Below, one piece after another: positions 28,701 to 35,903 of a DNA stretch of 64,000 nucleotides. The notes below the pieces were generated by a model. That model was not told where the DNA came from. It was given only the letters and a program-made list of their open reading frames with translations, and did no database searches. The translations under genes and the position numbers were made by a program. The stretch spans positions 2,678,001 through 2,742,000 of the forward strand of contig NC_015677.1 in assembly GCF_000215705.1 (NCBI RefSeq). The letters run 5' to 3'. The DNA is from Ramlibacter tataouinensis TTB310 (GTDB taxonomy: Bacteria; Pseudomonadota; Gammaproteobacteria; Burkholderiales; Burkholderiaceae_C). Each line of letters begins with the position of its first letter. Within the stretch, counting starts at the first letter, position 1.

Positions 28701-29595
28701 GGCCCGGGTGGACGCCGCCGGCACCGAGCTCACCGGCAGCCTGCGCGTGGACCAGGCGCTGATCGTGCTGCCGGAGGAGACTGCGCCGCGGCTGGGTGAG
28801 GACGTGGTCGTGCGCAACGCGCCCGGCCTGGCACACCTTCGGCCCGCCCGCGATCCGGACCGGCCGGACGAGCCGCCGCAGGGCGTGGTGCGGCCGGTGC
28901 GGCTGAAGGTCGCCATAGCCCTGGGCGACGACTTCCGGCTGCGCGGCCGTGGCATCTCGACCCGGCTGGCGGGCGAGCTGGTGCTCAGCGGCGAGTCGCT
29001 CGCGCAGCCGCGGCTGGTGGGGGTGATCCGCACCATCGGCGGCGAGTACAACGCCTACGGCCAGCGCCTGGACATCGAGCGCGGCGTGCTGCGGTTCACC
29101 GGCCCGCTGGACAACCCGTCGCTGGACGTGCTGGCCGTCCGTCCGCGCCTGGTGCAGCGGGTGGGGGTGCAGGTCACCGGCACGGCGCAGGCGCCCTTCG
29201 TGCGGCTGTACTCCGAGCCGGAGCTGTCCGAAGCCGAGAAGCTGTCCTGGCTGGTGCTGGGCCGGGCTTCCGCCAGCGGCGGCGCCGAGGCCGCGCTGCT
29301 GCAGCAGGCCGCGGTCGCGCTGCTGGCCAGCCGCACCGGCAGCGGCGGCGGCCGCGGCATCGCCGGCCGCCTCGGGCTGGACGAGCTGTCGGTGCGACGC
29401 GATGGCGAGGATGGGGCGGCGGTGCGGCTGGGCCGGCGCTTCGCGCAGAACTTCTACGCCGCCTACGAGCGCAGCCTGTCGGGCGCCCTGGGCACCCTCT
29501 ACGTCTTCTACGACCTCTCGCGCCGGCTCACGGTGCGCGCCGAGGCCGGCGACCGCACGGCCATCGACCTGATCTACAGCTTCTCGTTCGACTGA
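25789..29595 (+). CDS. tamB: Translocation and assembly module protein TamB (DUF490)
   Basis: Very long periplasm-spanning protein, 1268 residues, anchored by one N-terminal helix (KWLSIVLAGLLLLMVLGAV). The body is a low-complexity, Ala/Leu/Arg-rich run of beta-strand repeats expected to form a hydrophobic groove of the AsmA/VPS13-like bridge type that can carry lipids between membranes. The C-terminal DUF490 domain is clear (LVGVIRTIGGEYNAYGQRLD, FVRLYSEPELSEAEKLSWLV, LYVFYDLSRRLTVRAEAGDR) and ends in an aromatic strand that interacts with TamA in known systems. Last gene of the pair; a large hairpin follows. Confidence 0.93.
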   Translation: MRMLKWLSIVLAGLLLLMVLGAVALWSWAGTQHSLDWALRRAAAALPALQVEQATGSLRTGLRAARLVWQQEGLRAELTGVDIAWEPAALLRRTLRLTHARAESVQVQDRRPPSGEPPRPPAQLTLPLQVAVDELRVGRLQWDGATVVEASDLAARYVHDGARHRLDLNSLKVLGGSYRGRATLEARAPMALDATLEARLDAPVPGSGGQTVPLRLNATAQGPLTELQASALLEAQEAGRSGELPRASATARLTPWGAFPVPQAQVQLREIDAGALWPQAPATRLGGELRIAPAGAGRWALVADLRNGLPGPWDDGRLPLERLRTEAEWRSGGTALVRQLDATLGGGRLQGQGEWRQQGGWRAQAQLRGVNPAALYSELAPLPLGGTLQASSPGSGAAAPVAFEVDLQAQGDPARPASGPVRGALAEALQALELRRLQARGRWEDGLLSLPQLQLRTSDATLEGSDLELRPRAPAGGGRLGLTAPGLRAQAEGRIAETRGQGSAQVVVADAGRALDWVSRLPRVPDAVGEWIAQGRAELQLAWDGGWQDPQLRARLSVPTLQLAKTETAPGAGAGTPPDADTAWRLSGVQLQLDGRLRDAQLQARGQAQSGTRRLELELAGRGGRAGTAAAPVWQGEVGTLAATLRDSALSPGPWTLALQRPLSLRWSGGRLESSAGQALLTAPVRRGPAQAVLAWEPVRWGGGELHTAGRLTGLPLAWAELLGGARAAGAALAGDLVFDAQWEARLGPAVQLRAAVTRSRGDLAVRTETAGGAPARVPAGVREAALTLESNGETVTLALRWDSERAGRAAGQLQTRLSRDPRTGWAWPADAPLSGVLRAQLPRVDVWSLLAPPGWRLRGSLEADLTVEGTRADPRLEGTLAADDLGLRSVVDGLELQGGRLRARLDGRRLLIDEFLLQGAGAPGTGGTLRASGEGAWVEGQPQLRVQAQLDRLRASTRSDRQLTLSGQAAARVDAAGTELTGSLRVDQALIVLPEETAPRLGEDVVVRNAPGLAHLRPARDPDRPDEPPQGVVRPVRLKVAIALGDDFRLRGRGISTRLAGELVLSGESLAQPRLVGVIRTIGGEYNAYGQRLDIERGVLRFTGPLDNPSLDVLAVRPRLVQRVGVQVTGTAQAPFVRLYSEPELSEAEKLSWLVLGRASASGGAEAALLQQAAVALLASRTGSGGGRGIAGRLGLDELSVRRDGEDGAAVRLGRRFAQNFYAAYERSLSGALGTLYVFYDLSRRLTVRAEAGDRTAIDLIYSFSFD

Positions 29596-29601
29596 CGGGT
29601 C

Positions 29602-29678
29602 TTTTCCCCCCTTCTCCCCCCGCCCCTCTTCGCCCCCGCCGGGGCGAAGAGGGGCGGGGGGGGAGAAGGGGGGGGGAA
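29602..29678. terminator. Very long CT/AG hairpin between convergent genes
   Basis: The spacer between tamB and the convergent kinase gene folds into one near-perfect hairpin: CGCCCC/GGGGCG next to a 4-base CGCC loop (29637-29640), extended outward through CGCCCCTCTT/AAGAGGGGCG, C6/G8, CTTCT/AGAAG and C6/G9, about 34 paired bases per arm. One strand is almost all pyrimidine, the other purine. TTTT and AA at the outer ends are consistent with a bidirectional terminator, but the arm is far longer than usual. Confidence 0.6.
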
Positions 29679-29719
29679 GGCGAGGAGCTCCTACAGCCCT
29701 ACAAGCAAGCCGGCACCGG

Positions 29720-31861
29720 CTAGCCGCCGGCCGCGCCCGACAGGGACAGCCGCGCCAGGCGCGCCACCGCCGACACTACCTCGAACGGGTCCGCCGGCTT
29801 GGCCACGTGCACGGCGAAGCCGCTTTGCAGCACGCGCAGCCGGTCGGTCGGCCGCACGAAGGCGGTCAGCGCCACCGCCGGCACCTGGCCGCCGGCCCGG
29901 GCGGGACGCTCGCGCAGGCGGCGCAGCAGCTCGTAGCCGTCCACCCCGGGCATGCCGATGTCCGACACCAGCACGTCGAAGGGCTGCTGGGCCAGCATCT
30001 GCAGCGCGGCCAGCGCGCCGCCCGCGGTGGACACCTGCGCGCTGCATTCCTCCAGCACGCGCCGCATCAGGTCCAGCGTGTCGGGCTCGTCGTCCACCAG
30101 CAGCACGCGCACGCCGGCCAGGCTGATGCCCTCCCCGGCCCGGCGCGCCGGCGGCACGGCCGCCTCGCTGCTCTCGCGCACCGCCCACGCCGGGGCCGGG
30201 GACCGCGCCGGCAGGCGCACCGTGAAGCAGGCCCCGGCGCCCTCGCCCGCGCTGTCGGCCTGCACCTCGCCGCCATGCAGCTCCACCAGGTGGCGCACGA
30301 TGGACAGGCCCAGGCCCAGCCCGCCGAAACGGCGGGTGGTCGAGGCATCGGCCTGGCGGAAGCGGTCGAACAGGTGCGGCAGGAATTCCGGCCGGATGCC
30401 CACGCCGGTGTCGCTGACGGCGATCTCCACCCAGCCGGCGTGCTGCGCCAGCCGCACGCGCACCGTGCCGCCGGCCGGCGTGAACTTCACGGCGTTGCCC
30501 AGCAGGTTCCAGACCACCTGCTGCAGCCGCGCCGGGTCGCCCGCCACCGGGCCGACCGTGCCATCGAGCTGCACGTCCAGCCACACGCCCGCCGCCGCGG
30601 CCTGCGGCCGCACGGTGTCGACGGCGGCCTCGACGAAGGCGACCGGCGCCACCGGCTGCAGGTCCAGCCGCAGCTTGCCCGAGGCGATGCGGCTCATGTC
30701 CAGCAGTTCGTCGATCAGCCGGGTCTGGGCGCGCGCGTTGTGCTCGATCACGTCCACGCCCTTGAGCAGCTCGGGCGCGTGCGGCGGCAGCTTGTGCCGC
30801 AGGATCTGGGTCCACCCCAGGATGGCGCCCAGCGGCGTGCGCAGCTCGTGCGACAGCGTGGCCAGGAAATCGTTCTTCACCGCATTGGCGCGCTCGGCCT
30901 CGCCGCGCGCCGCGCGCTCGCTGTCCAGCAGCAGCAGCTTCTCCTCGGCCTCGCGCTGGCGCCGGCTCACGTCCTGCACCACGCCGGTCATGCCCCGGAA
31001 AGCGCTGTCGGCCGTCTGGGTGGGCTTGCCTTGCACCGAGATCCAGCGCCACTGGTCGCCCACCTGCACGCGGCAGGTGATGCTGCAGGGCCGGCCCTGC
31101 GCGGCGCAAGCCTCCATGGCCTGGCGGGCGCGCTCGCGGTCGTCCTCGTGCAGCCGCTGGTCCAGGGCGGCCCAGGGGATGGGGGCGCCGTGCGGCAAGC
31201 CCAGGATGTCGGCGGCGCGCTCGCCCATGACCAGCTCGTCGGTGCGGGCGTCCCAGCTCCAGTCGCCCAGCTCGCCCGCCTCCAGCGCCAGGCTCAGGCG
31301 CTGGTGCGCCTCGCGCAGCTCGCCCTCGGCGCGCAGCCGCTCCAGCGACTCCCAGCAGCGCGCCACCACGCGCTGCACCAGCGCCACCTCGTCCGGCCGC
31401 CACCGGCGCGGCACGTCCTGGTGCACCGCCATGCCGGCCACGAAGCGGCCGTCGCGCAGCAGCGGCACGCTGATCACGGCCCGGATCTGCGTCACGCGAT
31501 AGGCGGTCAGGTCGGTGCCGGCGGTGCGCGGGTCGTTGTCCACGTCGTCGTTGACGTAAGGCTCGCCGCGCCGCATCAGCGCCACGAACGGCCGCCCGAA
31601 GTCGGACAACGCATAGCGGCCGAGGATGCTGCGCACCCCTCGCGTGTAGTCGCCGACCAGGTCGAAGTGCTCCCCGTCGTCGCTCACCGGCGCGTAGGCG
31701 CAGCGGCTCGCGCCCAGGTGTTCGCCCAGCAGCCGCGCCGTGGTGCGCATGATCTCGGCCGCATCGTGCAGCGGCCAGGTGGCCTCGGCCAGCTGGTCCA
31801 GGAAACGCAGGCGCCGCTCGCTGGCGGCGAGATCGGCGGCGTCGGGGGCAGGCGGCATCAT
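29720..31861 (-). CDS. Hybrid sensor histidine kinase (GAF-PAS-HisKA-ATPase-REC)
   Basis: Cytosolic hybrid kinase of 713 residues without membrane helices. Order: GAF (about 20-185; AVISVPLLRDGRFVAGMAVH), PAS with PAC (about 200-310), phospho-acceptor His in ATLSHELRTPLGAILGWTQI (about 340), ATPase domain (NLLGNAVKFTPAGG, SDTGVGIRPEF, GGLGLGLSIVRH) and C-terminal receiver (VLLVDDEPDTLDLM with phospho-accepting Asp in VLVSDIGMPGVDG, and Lys in VAKPADP). GAF and PAS could bind a small molecule, but no ligand residue such as a bilin Cys is evident. ATG 31861 and 31858 are adjacent; a preceding short frame ends at the same place. Confidence 0.9.
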   Translation of the reverse strand: MMPPAPDAADLAASERRLRFLDQLAEATWPLHDAAEIMRTTARLLGEHLGASRCAYAPVSDDGEHFDLVGDYTRGVRSILGRYALSDFGRPFVALMRRGEPYVNDDVDNDPRTAGTDLTAYRVTQIRAVISVPLLRDGRFVAGMAVHQDVPRRWRPDEVALVQRVVARCWESLERLRAEGELREAHQRLSLALEAGELGDWSWDARTDELVMGERAADILGLPHGAPIPWAALDQRLHEDDRERARQAMEACAAQGRPCSITCRVQVGDQWRWISVQGKPTQTADSAFRGMTGVVQDVSRRQREAEEKLLLLDSERAARGEAERANAVKNDFLATLSHELRTPLGAILGWTQILRHKLPPHAPELLKGVDVIEHNARAQTRLIDELLDMSRIASGKLRLDLQPVAPVAFVEAAVDTVRPQAAAAGVWLDVQLDGTVGPVAGDPARLQQVVWNLLGNAVKFTPAGGTVRVRLAQHAGWVEIAVSDTGVGIRPEFLPHLFDRFRQADASTTRRFGGLGLGLSIVRHLVELHGGEVQADSAGEGAGACFTVRLPARSPAPAWAVRESSEAAVPPARRAGEGISLAGVRVLLVDDEPDTLDLMRRVLEECSAQVSTAGGALAALQMLAQQPFDVLVSDIGMPGVDGYELLRRLRERPARAGGQVPAVALTAFVRPTDRLRVLQSGFAVHVAKPADPFEVVSAVARLARLSLSGAAGG

Positions 31862-31984
31862 GGCGTGGTCGCGCCCATCGTGTTCATGGCGTGGTCAGTC
31901 CCGCGGTTGTAGCACGCGGCCGTCCCCTGGCAGAACGCCAAGGCACGACCGCGCCGCAGCAGCGAGGCCACCGGCGCGCTGCTG

Positions 31985-32362
31985 CTACTGCGGCTTGCTG
32001 CGGTGCTGGCGCAGGTGGGGCAGCACGCTGTGCGCGCCGTGCCCCGACAGACCGCCGCCGGCGGGCGCCCGCGCGGACTCGCCCTCCAGGGGCCGGTCAC
32101 CGTCCACCGTCAGGCTCAGCAGTTCGCAGGCCGAGCCCAGTTCCTCGCTGGCCTCGTGGACCTTGGTCTTGGCCAGGCGGTTGTGCACCAGCACCTCCTG
32201 GACCTGCGCAGCGCCCGGGTGCGCCGCCGCCTCCGCCAGCAGTTCGTTGGCCACCCTCAGCTCGGATTCGGCAACACGCAGCCGGCGGCGCGCCTTGAGC
32301 GTTTTCTTGCTGGCCGCGACGGCGATGGCGCCGTGCGTCAATGCGGGAGGATGTGGTTTCAT
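31985..32362 (-). CDS. Hypothetical charged helical protein, about 125 residues
   Basis: Not recognised. The central part (about residues 20-90) is strongly helical and charged (KKTLKARRRLRVAESELRV, VQEVLVHNRLAKTKVHEASE), possibly a coiled coil; the C-terminal 40 residues are Pro/Gly/Ser/His-rich and look disordered. No signal peptide or membrane helix. The ATG at 32362 was taken; another at 32404 is open and neither has a convincing Shine-Dalgarno. Codon pattern resembles the neighbours, so a real gene is likely but not certain. Confidence 0.5.
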   Translation of the reverse strand: MKPHPPALTHGAIAVAASKKTLKARRRLRVAESELRVANELLAEAAAHPGAAQVQEVLVHNRLAKTKVHEASEELGSACELLSLTVDGDRPLEGESARAPAGGGLSGHGAHSVLPHLRQHRSKPQ

Positions 32363-32520
32363 GGCGGGCGCGAGCTTAGCGGCGCATTCCGGGGCTTGGC
32401 CCATCTGCGCGACGGCCGCTCAACTGTTCAGAACCCCTGTGACAAAATCCCCTGTCGAGCCTTGGCAGAATACAGCCGCAGCCGCTCCACGCAGCATGAC
32501 AGCAACTTTCGTTGTAAGAA

Positions 32521-32595
32521 CGGCGTCGGATTCTTCCTACGCCGCGTTTGCATGCTATCGGTCATGCTCGCCGGTTCGGCCAAAATGGCCGTTTT
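32521..32595 (+). promoter_or_regulatory. Leader hairpins before the haem oxygenase gene
   Basis: CGGCGT (32521-32526) pairs with ACGCCG (32539-32544). Further on, CGGCCA (32577-32582), loop AAA, TGGCCG (32586-32591) and TTTT (32592-32595) form a compact intrinsic-terminator-like structure ending ten bases before the haem oxygenase ATG at 32606. This suggests attenuation or end-of-transcript control for the phytochrome operon. No measured function. Confidence 0.45.
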
Positions 32596-32605
32596 CCTGA
32601 ATTCG

Positions 32606-33244
32606 ATGCAAGCAGTAAGGTCGTTGGAACAACAGCCCCACGGACATGCCTCCGCACTGGCCGCCTTGCGGGAAGCAACGCGCGCCGGCCATGATGCGCT
32701 CGAATCCCTGCTGCGCCTGGACGGGGCCTTCGGCCTGGACCACTATGCCGGCGTGCTGTGGGGATTCGCCGCTTTCCTGCCCCCCTGGGAACAGCAGCTG
32801 AGGGCGGCGCTGCCTGCGCCGCTGCGCGCCTGGTTCGATGCGCGGCGGCGCGCTCCCCTGGTGCAGCAGGACCTGCGGGCCCTGGGCCTGGAAGCCGCCG
32901 GGGCGGCCAAGGTCGCGCCCCTGGTGCCGCTGCCCACCGCGGCGGCGGCCTTCGGATCCCTGTACGTGATGGAGGGCTCGGCCCTGGGCGGCCAGCTGAT
33001 CTCGCGCGGGCTGGCCGAACGGCACGGCATCGTGCCCACGAACGGGGGCGCCTACTTCTTCGGCGCCGGCCCGGGCACCGGCGCCCTGTGGCGCGAGTTC
33101 CGCGGGCTGCTGGAACGCAACGTGACCACGCCCGAGGCGTGCGAGCAGGCGTGCACCGCCGCTGTCCAGACCTTCGACGCCCTGGCCGCCACCTTCCGCC
33201 TCCACCTGCCGTCTCCTTTGCCGCATGAACCTTCCGCCGCCTGA
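32606..33244 (+). CDS. bphO: Biliverdin-forming haem oxygenase
   Basis: Cytosolic haem oxygenase, 212 residues, opening haem to biliverdin IXalpha, iron and CO. The candidate proximal ligand is His29 in REATRAGHDALESLLRL; the distal helix Gly-rich motif is GSLYVMEGSALGGQLISRGL. The product is the chromophore of the bacteriophytochrome encoded next, whose ATG lies 20 bp before this stop, so both are co-translated. The start is uncertain: ATG 32585 is in frame but lies inside a terminator-like hairpin, so ATG 32606 was preferred. Confidence 0.9.
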   Translation: MQAVRSLEQQPHGHASALAALREATRAGHDALESLLRLDGAFGLDHYAGVLWGFAAFLPPWEQQLRAALPAPLRAWFDARRRAPLVQQDLRALGLEAAGAAKVAPLVPLPTAAAAFGSLYVMEGSALGGQLISRGLAERHGIVPTNGGAYFFGAGPGTGALWREFRGLLERNVTTPEACEQACTAAVQTFDALAATFRLHLPSPLPHEPSAA

Positions 33245-35438
33245 CCTGGCGCAGTGCGCGGACGAACCGATCCGCGTGCCCGGCGCGATCCAGCCGCACG
33301 GCCGGCTGGCCGTGCTGCGGGACGACGGCCGGCTGGTCGCCTACAGCGAGAACTGGGAATCACCCGGCCAGGTGCAGGCCGCCCTGGCCGGGCTGCCGCT
33401 GCACGATACCCACTTGGCGGCCGGCGAGTCGCCGGCCGCGCTGGGCACCAGCGCCATCGACGAGCAGCCGTGGGACGCCATCGCGCACCGCAGCGGCCAG
33501 CACCTGGTGGTGGAGTTCGAGCCGGCCACACCCGACACCGGGCTGCGCGCGCCCATCTACTCGCTGGCCCGCCATTTCCTGCCGCAGCTGCAGGCGGCCG
33601 AGTCGGTGGTGCAGCTGGCCCAGCTGGCCGCCACCGAGATCAAGCGCCTGACGGGCTTCGGCCGCAGCCTGGTCTACCGCTTCGACGGCAACGGGCATGG
33701 CGAGGTGCTGGCCGAGGCCATCGACCCGGGCTACGACTCGTACCAGGGCCACCGCTTCCCCGCCGCCGACATCCCGGCGCAGGCGCGCGAGCTGTACCGG
33801 CTCAACCACATCCGGCTGATCCCGGATGCCAACTACCAGCCGGTGGGGCTGCGCGGCCTGGATGCGGCCTGGCAGCCGGCCTCGCTGGACCTGTCGTTGG
33901 CCAGCCTGCGCAGCGTCTCGCCCATCCACCTGGAGTACATGCGCAACATGCGCACGCTGGCCTCTATGTCGGTGTCCATCGTCGTGGGCGGCCAGCTCTG
34001 GGGCCTGATCTCCTGCCACGACCACGAGCCGCGCGGGCTGCCTTTCCAGACCCGCGTGGCCTGCGAGCACCTGGGCCGGCTGCTGTCGATGCAGGTCGAA
34101 GCCAAGGAGATGAACGCCGAGGTCGCGACGCGGCTGGAGCTGCGCAAGCTGACGCTGGAGATCGTGTCCCACCTGGCCAACAGCGACGCCACGCTGAAGA
34201 TGCTGGTGAACGAGCCGGCGCCGCTGCTGCGCCTGGCCAGCGCCGCCGGCGCCGCCGTGGTGCTGGACGACGACTGCTGGAGCGTGGGCGAGGTGCCGCC
34301 GCGCGAGCAGATCGCGCAGCTGGCGCAGTGGATCGGCGGCCTCGGCCAGCCGGTGTGGCACTCCGACCAGCTGGCGCAGGACGTGCCGGGTGCCAGCGCC
34401 TGGGCCGATGCGCCGGCCGGCGTGGTGGCGGTGTCGATCTCGCAGGTGCACCGCCATGTCATCCTGTGGTTCCGCCCCGAGCTGGTGCGCACCATCCAGT
34501 GGGCGGGCGATCCGCGCAAGCAGGTGCAGGCCAGCGACGGGCGCATCCACCCGCGGCGCAGCTTTGCCAGCTGGCAGGAGCAGGAACGCGGCCGCTCCGC
34601 GCCCTGGAACGCCGGCGAGCTGGCGGCGGTGGCCGAGCTGCGCCAGGCGCTGATCGGCATCGTGCTGCGGCGCGCCGAGGAGATGGCCGAGGTGGCCACC
34701 GAGCTGGGCCGCGTCAACAAGGAGCTGGAAGCCTTCTCCTACACCGTCTCGCACGACCTGCGCGCGCCCATGCGGCACATCGCCGGCTACGTGGACCTGG
34801 TGATGGACACCGAGGGCGGCCAGCTGTCGGACCGGGCGCGGCGCTACCTGGCTCACGTGAAGGAGGCCTCGGCCTTCGCCGGCCACCTGGTCGATGCGCT
34901 GCTGGATTTCTCCCGCATGGGCCGCTCGGCCATCAAGCGCTCGCCGGTGAACGTGCAGACCCTGGTGGAGGACCTGGTGCACGAGTTCAAGCGCCAGGAG
35001 CCCGGGCGCGCCGTCGACTGGCAGGTGGACACGGGCCTGCCGCTGCTGCAGGCCGACCCGTTCCTGCTGCAGGTGGCGGTGCGCAACCTGCTGAGCAACG
35101 CGGTGAAGTACACGCGCCAGCGCGAGCGGGCGCGCATCCAGGTCAAGGCGGTGCGCCGGCGCGAGGGCGACGGGCTGGAGGTCCGGGACAACGGCGTGGG
35201 CTTCCAGATGAAGTACGTCGGCAAGCTGTTCGGCGTGTTCCAGCGGCTGCACCAGGCCGAGGATTTCGAGGGCACGGGCATCGGCCTGGCCAGCGTGAAG
35301 AGGATCGTCGAGCGCCACGGTGGCACGGTGTGGGCGCAGGGCGAGGTGGGCGAAGGAGCGAGCTTCGGCTTCGTCCTGCCCCACGGGCTGAATGGCGCTG
35401 TGCCGCCCAAGAGGAAAGAGGACAGGAACCATGCTTAA
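33225..35438 (+). CDS. bphP: Bacteriophytochrome sensor histidine kinase
   Basis: Red/far-red light receptor kinase, 737 residues. PAS domain with the biliverdin-attaching Cys11 in DLAQCADEPIRVPGAIQPHG; GAF (about 140-310) with PAADIP and the conserved His in RLNHIRLIPD; PHY (about 320-490) with the tongue region WAGDPRKQ and HPRRSFASW; DHp with phospho-acceptor His in SYTVSHDLRAPMRHIAGYVD (about 513); ATPase domain (NLLSNAVKYTRQ, RDNGVGFQMKYVGKLFGVFQ, GTGIGLASVKRIV). The last part is typical of Cph1-type kinases. Overlaps bphO upstream and the response regulator downstream by 8 bp, forming a bphO-bphP-regulator operon. Confidence 0.95.
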   Translation: MNLPPPDLAQCADEPIRVPGAIQPHGRLAVLRDDGRLVAYSENWESPGQVQAALAGLPLHDTHLAAGESPAALGTSAIDEQPWDAIAHRSGQHLVVEFEPATPDTGLRAPIYSLARHFLPQLQAAESVVQLAQLAATEIKRLTGFGRSLVYRFDGNGHGEVLAEAIDPGYDSYQGHRFPAADIPAQARELYRLNHIRLIPDANYQPVGLRGLDAAWQPASLDLSLASLRSVSPIHLEYMRNMRTLASMSVSIVVGGQLWGLISCHDHEPRGLPFQTRVACEHLGRLLSMQVEAKEMNAEVATRLELRKLTLEIVSHLANSDATLKMLVNEPAPLLRLASAAGAAVVLDDDCWSVGEVPPREQIAQLAQWIGGLGQPVWHSDQLAQDVPGASAWADAPAGVVAVSISQVHRHVILWFRPELVRTIQWAGDPRKQVQASDGRIHPRRSFASWQEQERGRSAPWNAGELAAVAELRQALIGIVLRRAEEMAEVATELGRVNKELEAFSYTVSHDLRAPMRHIAGYVDLVMDTEGGQLSDRARRYLAHVKEASAFAGHLVDALLDFSRMGRSAIKRSPVNVQTLVEDLVHEFKRQEPGRAVDWQVDTGLPLLQADPFLLQVAVRNLLSNAVKYTRQRERARIQVKAVRRREGDGLEVRDNGVGFQMKYVGKLFGVFQRLHQAEDFEGTGIGLASVKRIVERHGGTVWAQGEVGEGASFGFVLPHGLNGAVPPKRKEDRNHA

Positions 35439-35889
35439 ACCCATCTTGCTTGTCGAGGACGACAAGCGCGATCTGGAACTGACCCTGGTGGCGCTGGAGC
35501 GCAGCAAGCTCTCCAACGAGGTGATCGTGGTGCGCGACGGCGCCCAGGCGCTGGACTACCTGAACCGCGAAGGCGACTTCAGGGCCCGCGAGGAAGGCAA
35601 CCCCGCGGTGATCCTGCTGGACCTGAAGCTGCCCAAGGTCAACGGCCTGGAGGTGCTGCAGCAGGTGCGCTCGAGCACGCAGCTGCGCAGCATCCCGGTG
35701 GTGATGCTGACCTCCTCGCAGGAGGAATCGGATGTCGTCAAGAGTTACGAGCTGGGCGTCAACGCCTATGTGGTCAAGCCGGTGGAGTTCAAGCAGTTCG
35801 TCGCCGCCATCGCCGACCTGGGCATCTTCTGGGCGGTGCTCAACGAGCCGCCGCCGGGGTCCATGAAGGCCATGCGCCGCTACGAATAA
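35431..35889 (+). CDS. Single-domain response regulator, Rcp1-like
   Basis: Receiver-only protein of 152 residues. Acidic pocket in LLVEDDKRDLEL, phospho-accepting Asp in VILLDLKLPKVNGLEVL, Thr/Ser in VVMLTSSQEESD and Lys in AYVVKPVEFKQF. Length and the NEVIVVRDGAQALDYL stretch match regulators encoded with phytochromes, which accept phosphate from the phytochrome kinase and lack a DNA-binding domain. The start overlaps the bphP stop and is preceded by GAGG and AGGA sequences. The output therefore passes to another protein, possibly the hybrid kinase that follows 14 bp later. Confidence 0.92.
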   Translation: MLKPILLVEDDKRDLELTLVALERSKLSNEVIVVRDGAQALDYLNREGDFRAREEGNPAVILLDLKLPKVNGLEVLQQVRSSTQLRSIPVVMLTSSQEESDVVKSYELGVNAYVVKPVEFKQFVAAIADLGIFWAVLNEPPPGSMKAMRRYE

Positions 35890-35903
35890 GGGATGAACCC
35901 GCT

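Noticed and set aside
32585..33244. Longer haem oxygenase start at ATG 32585
   Set aside because: The codon lies within a terminator-like hairpin and has no Shine-Dalgarno.
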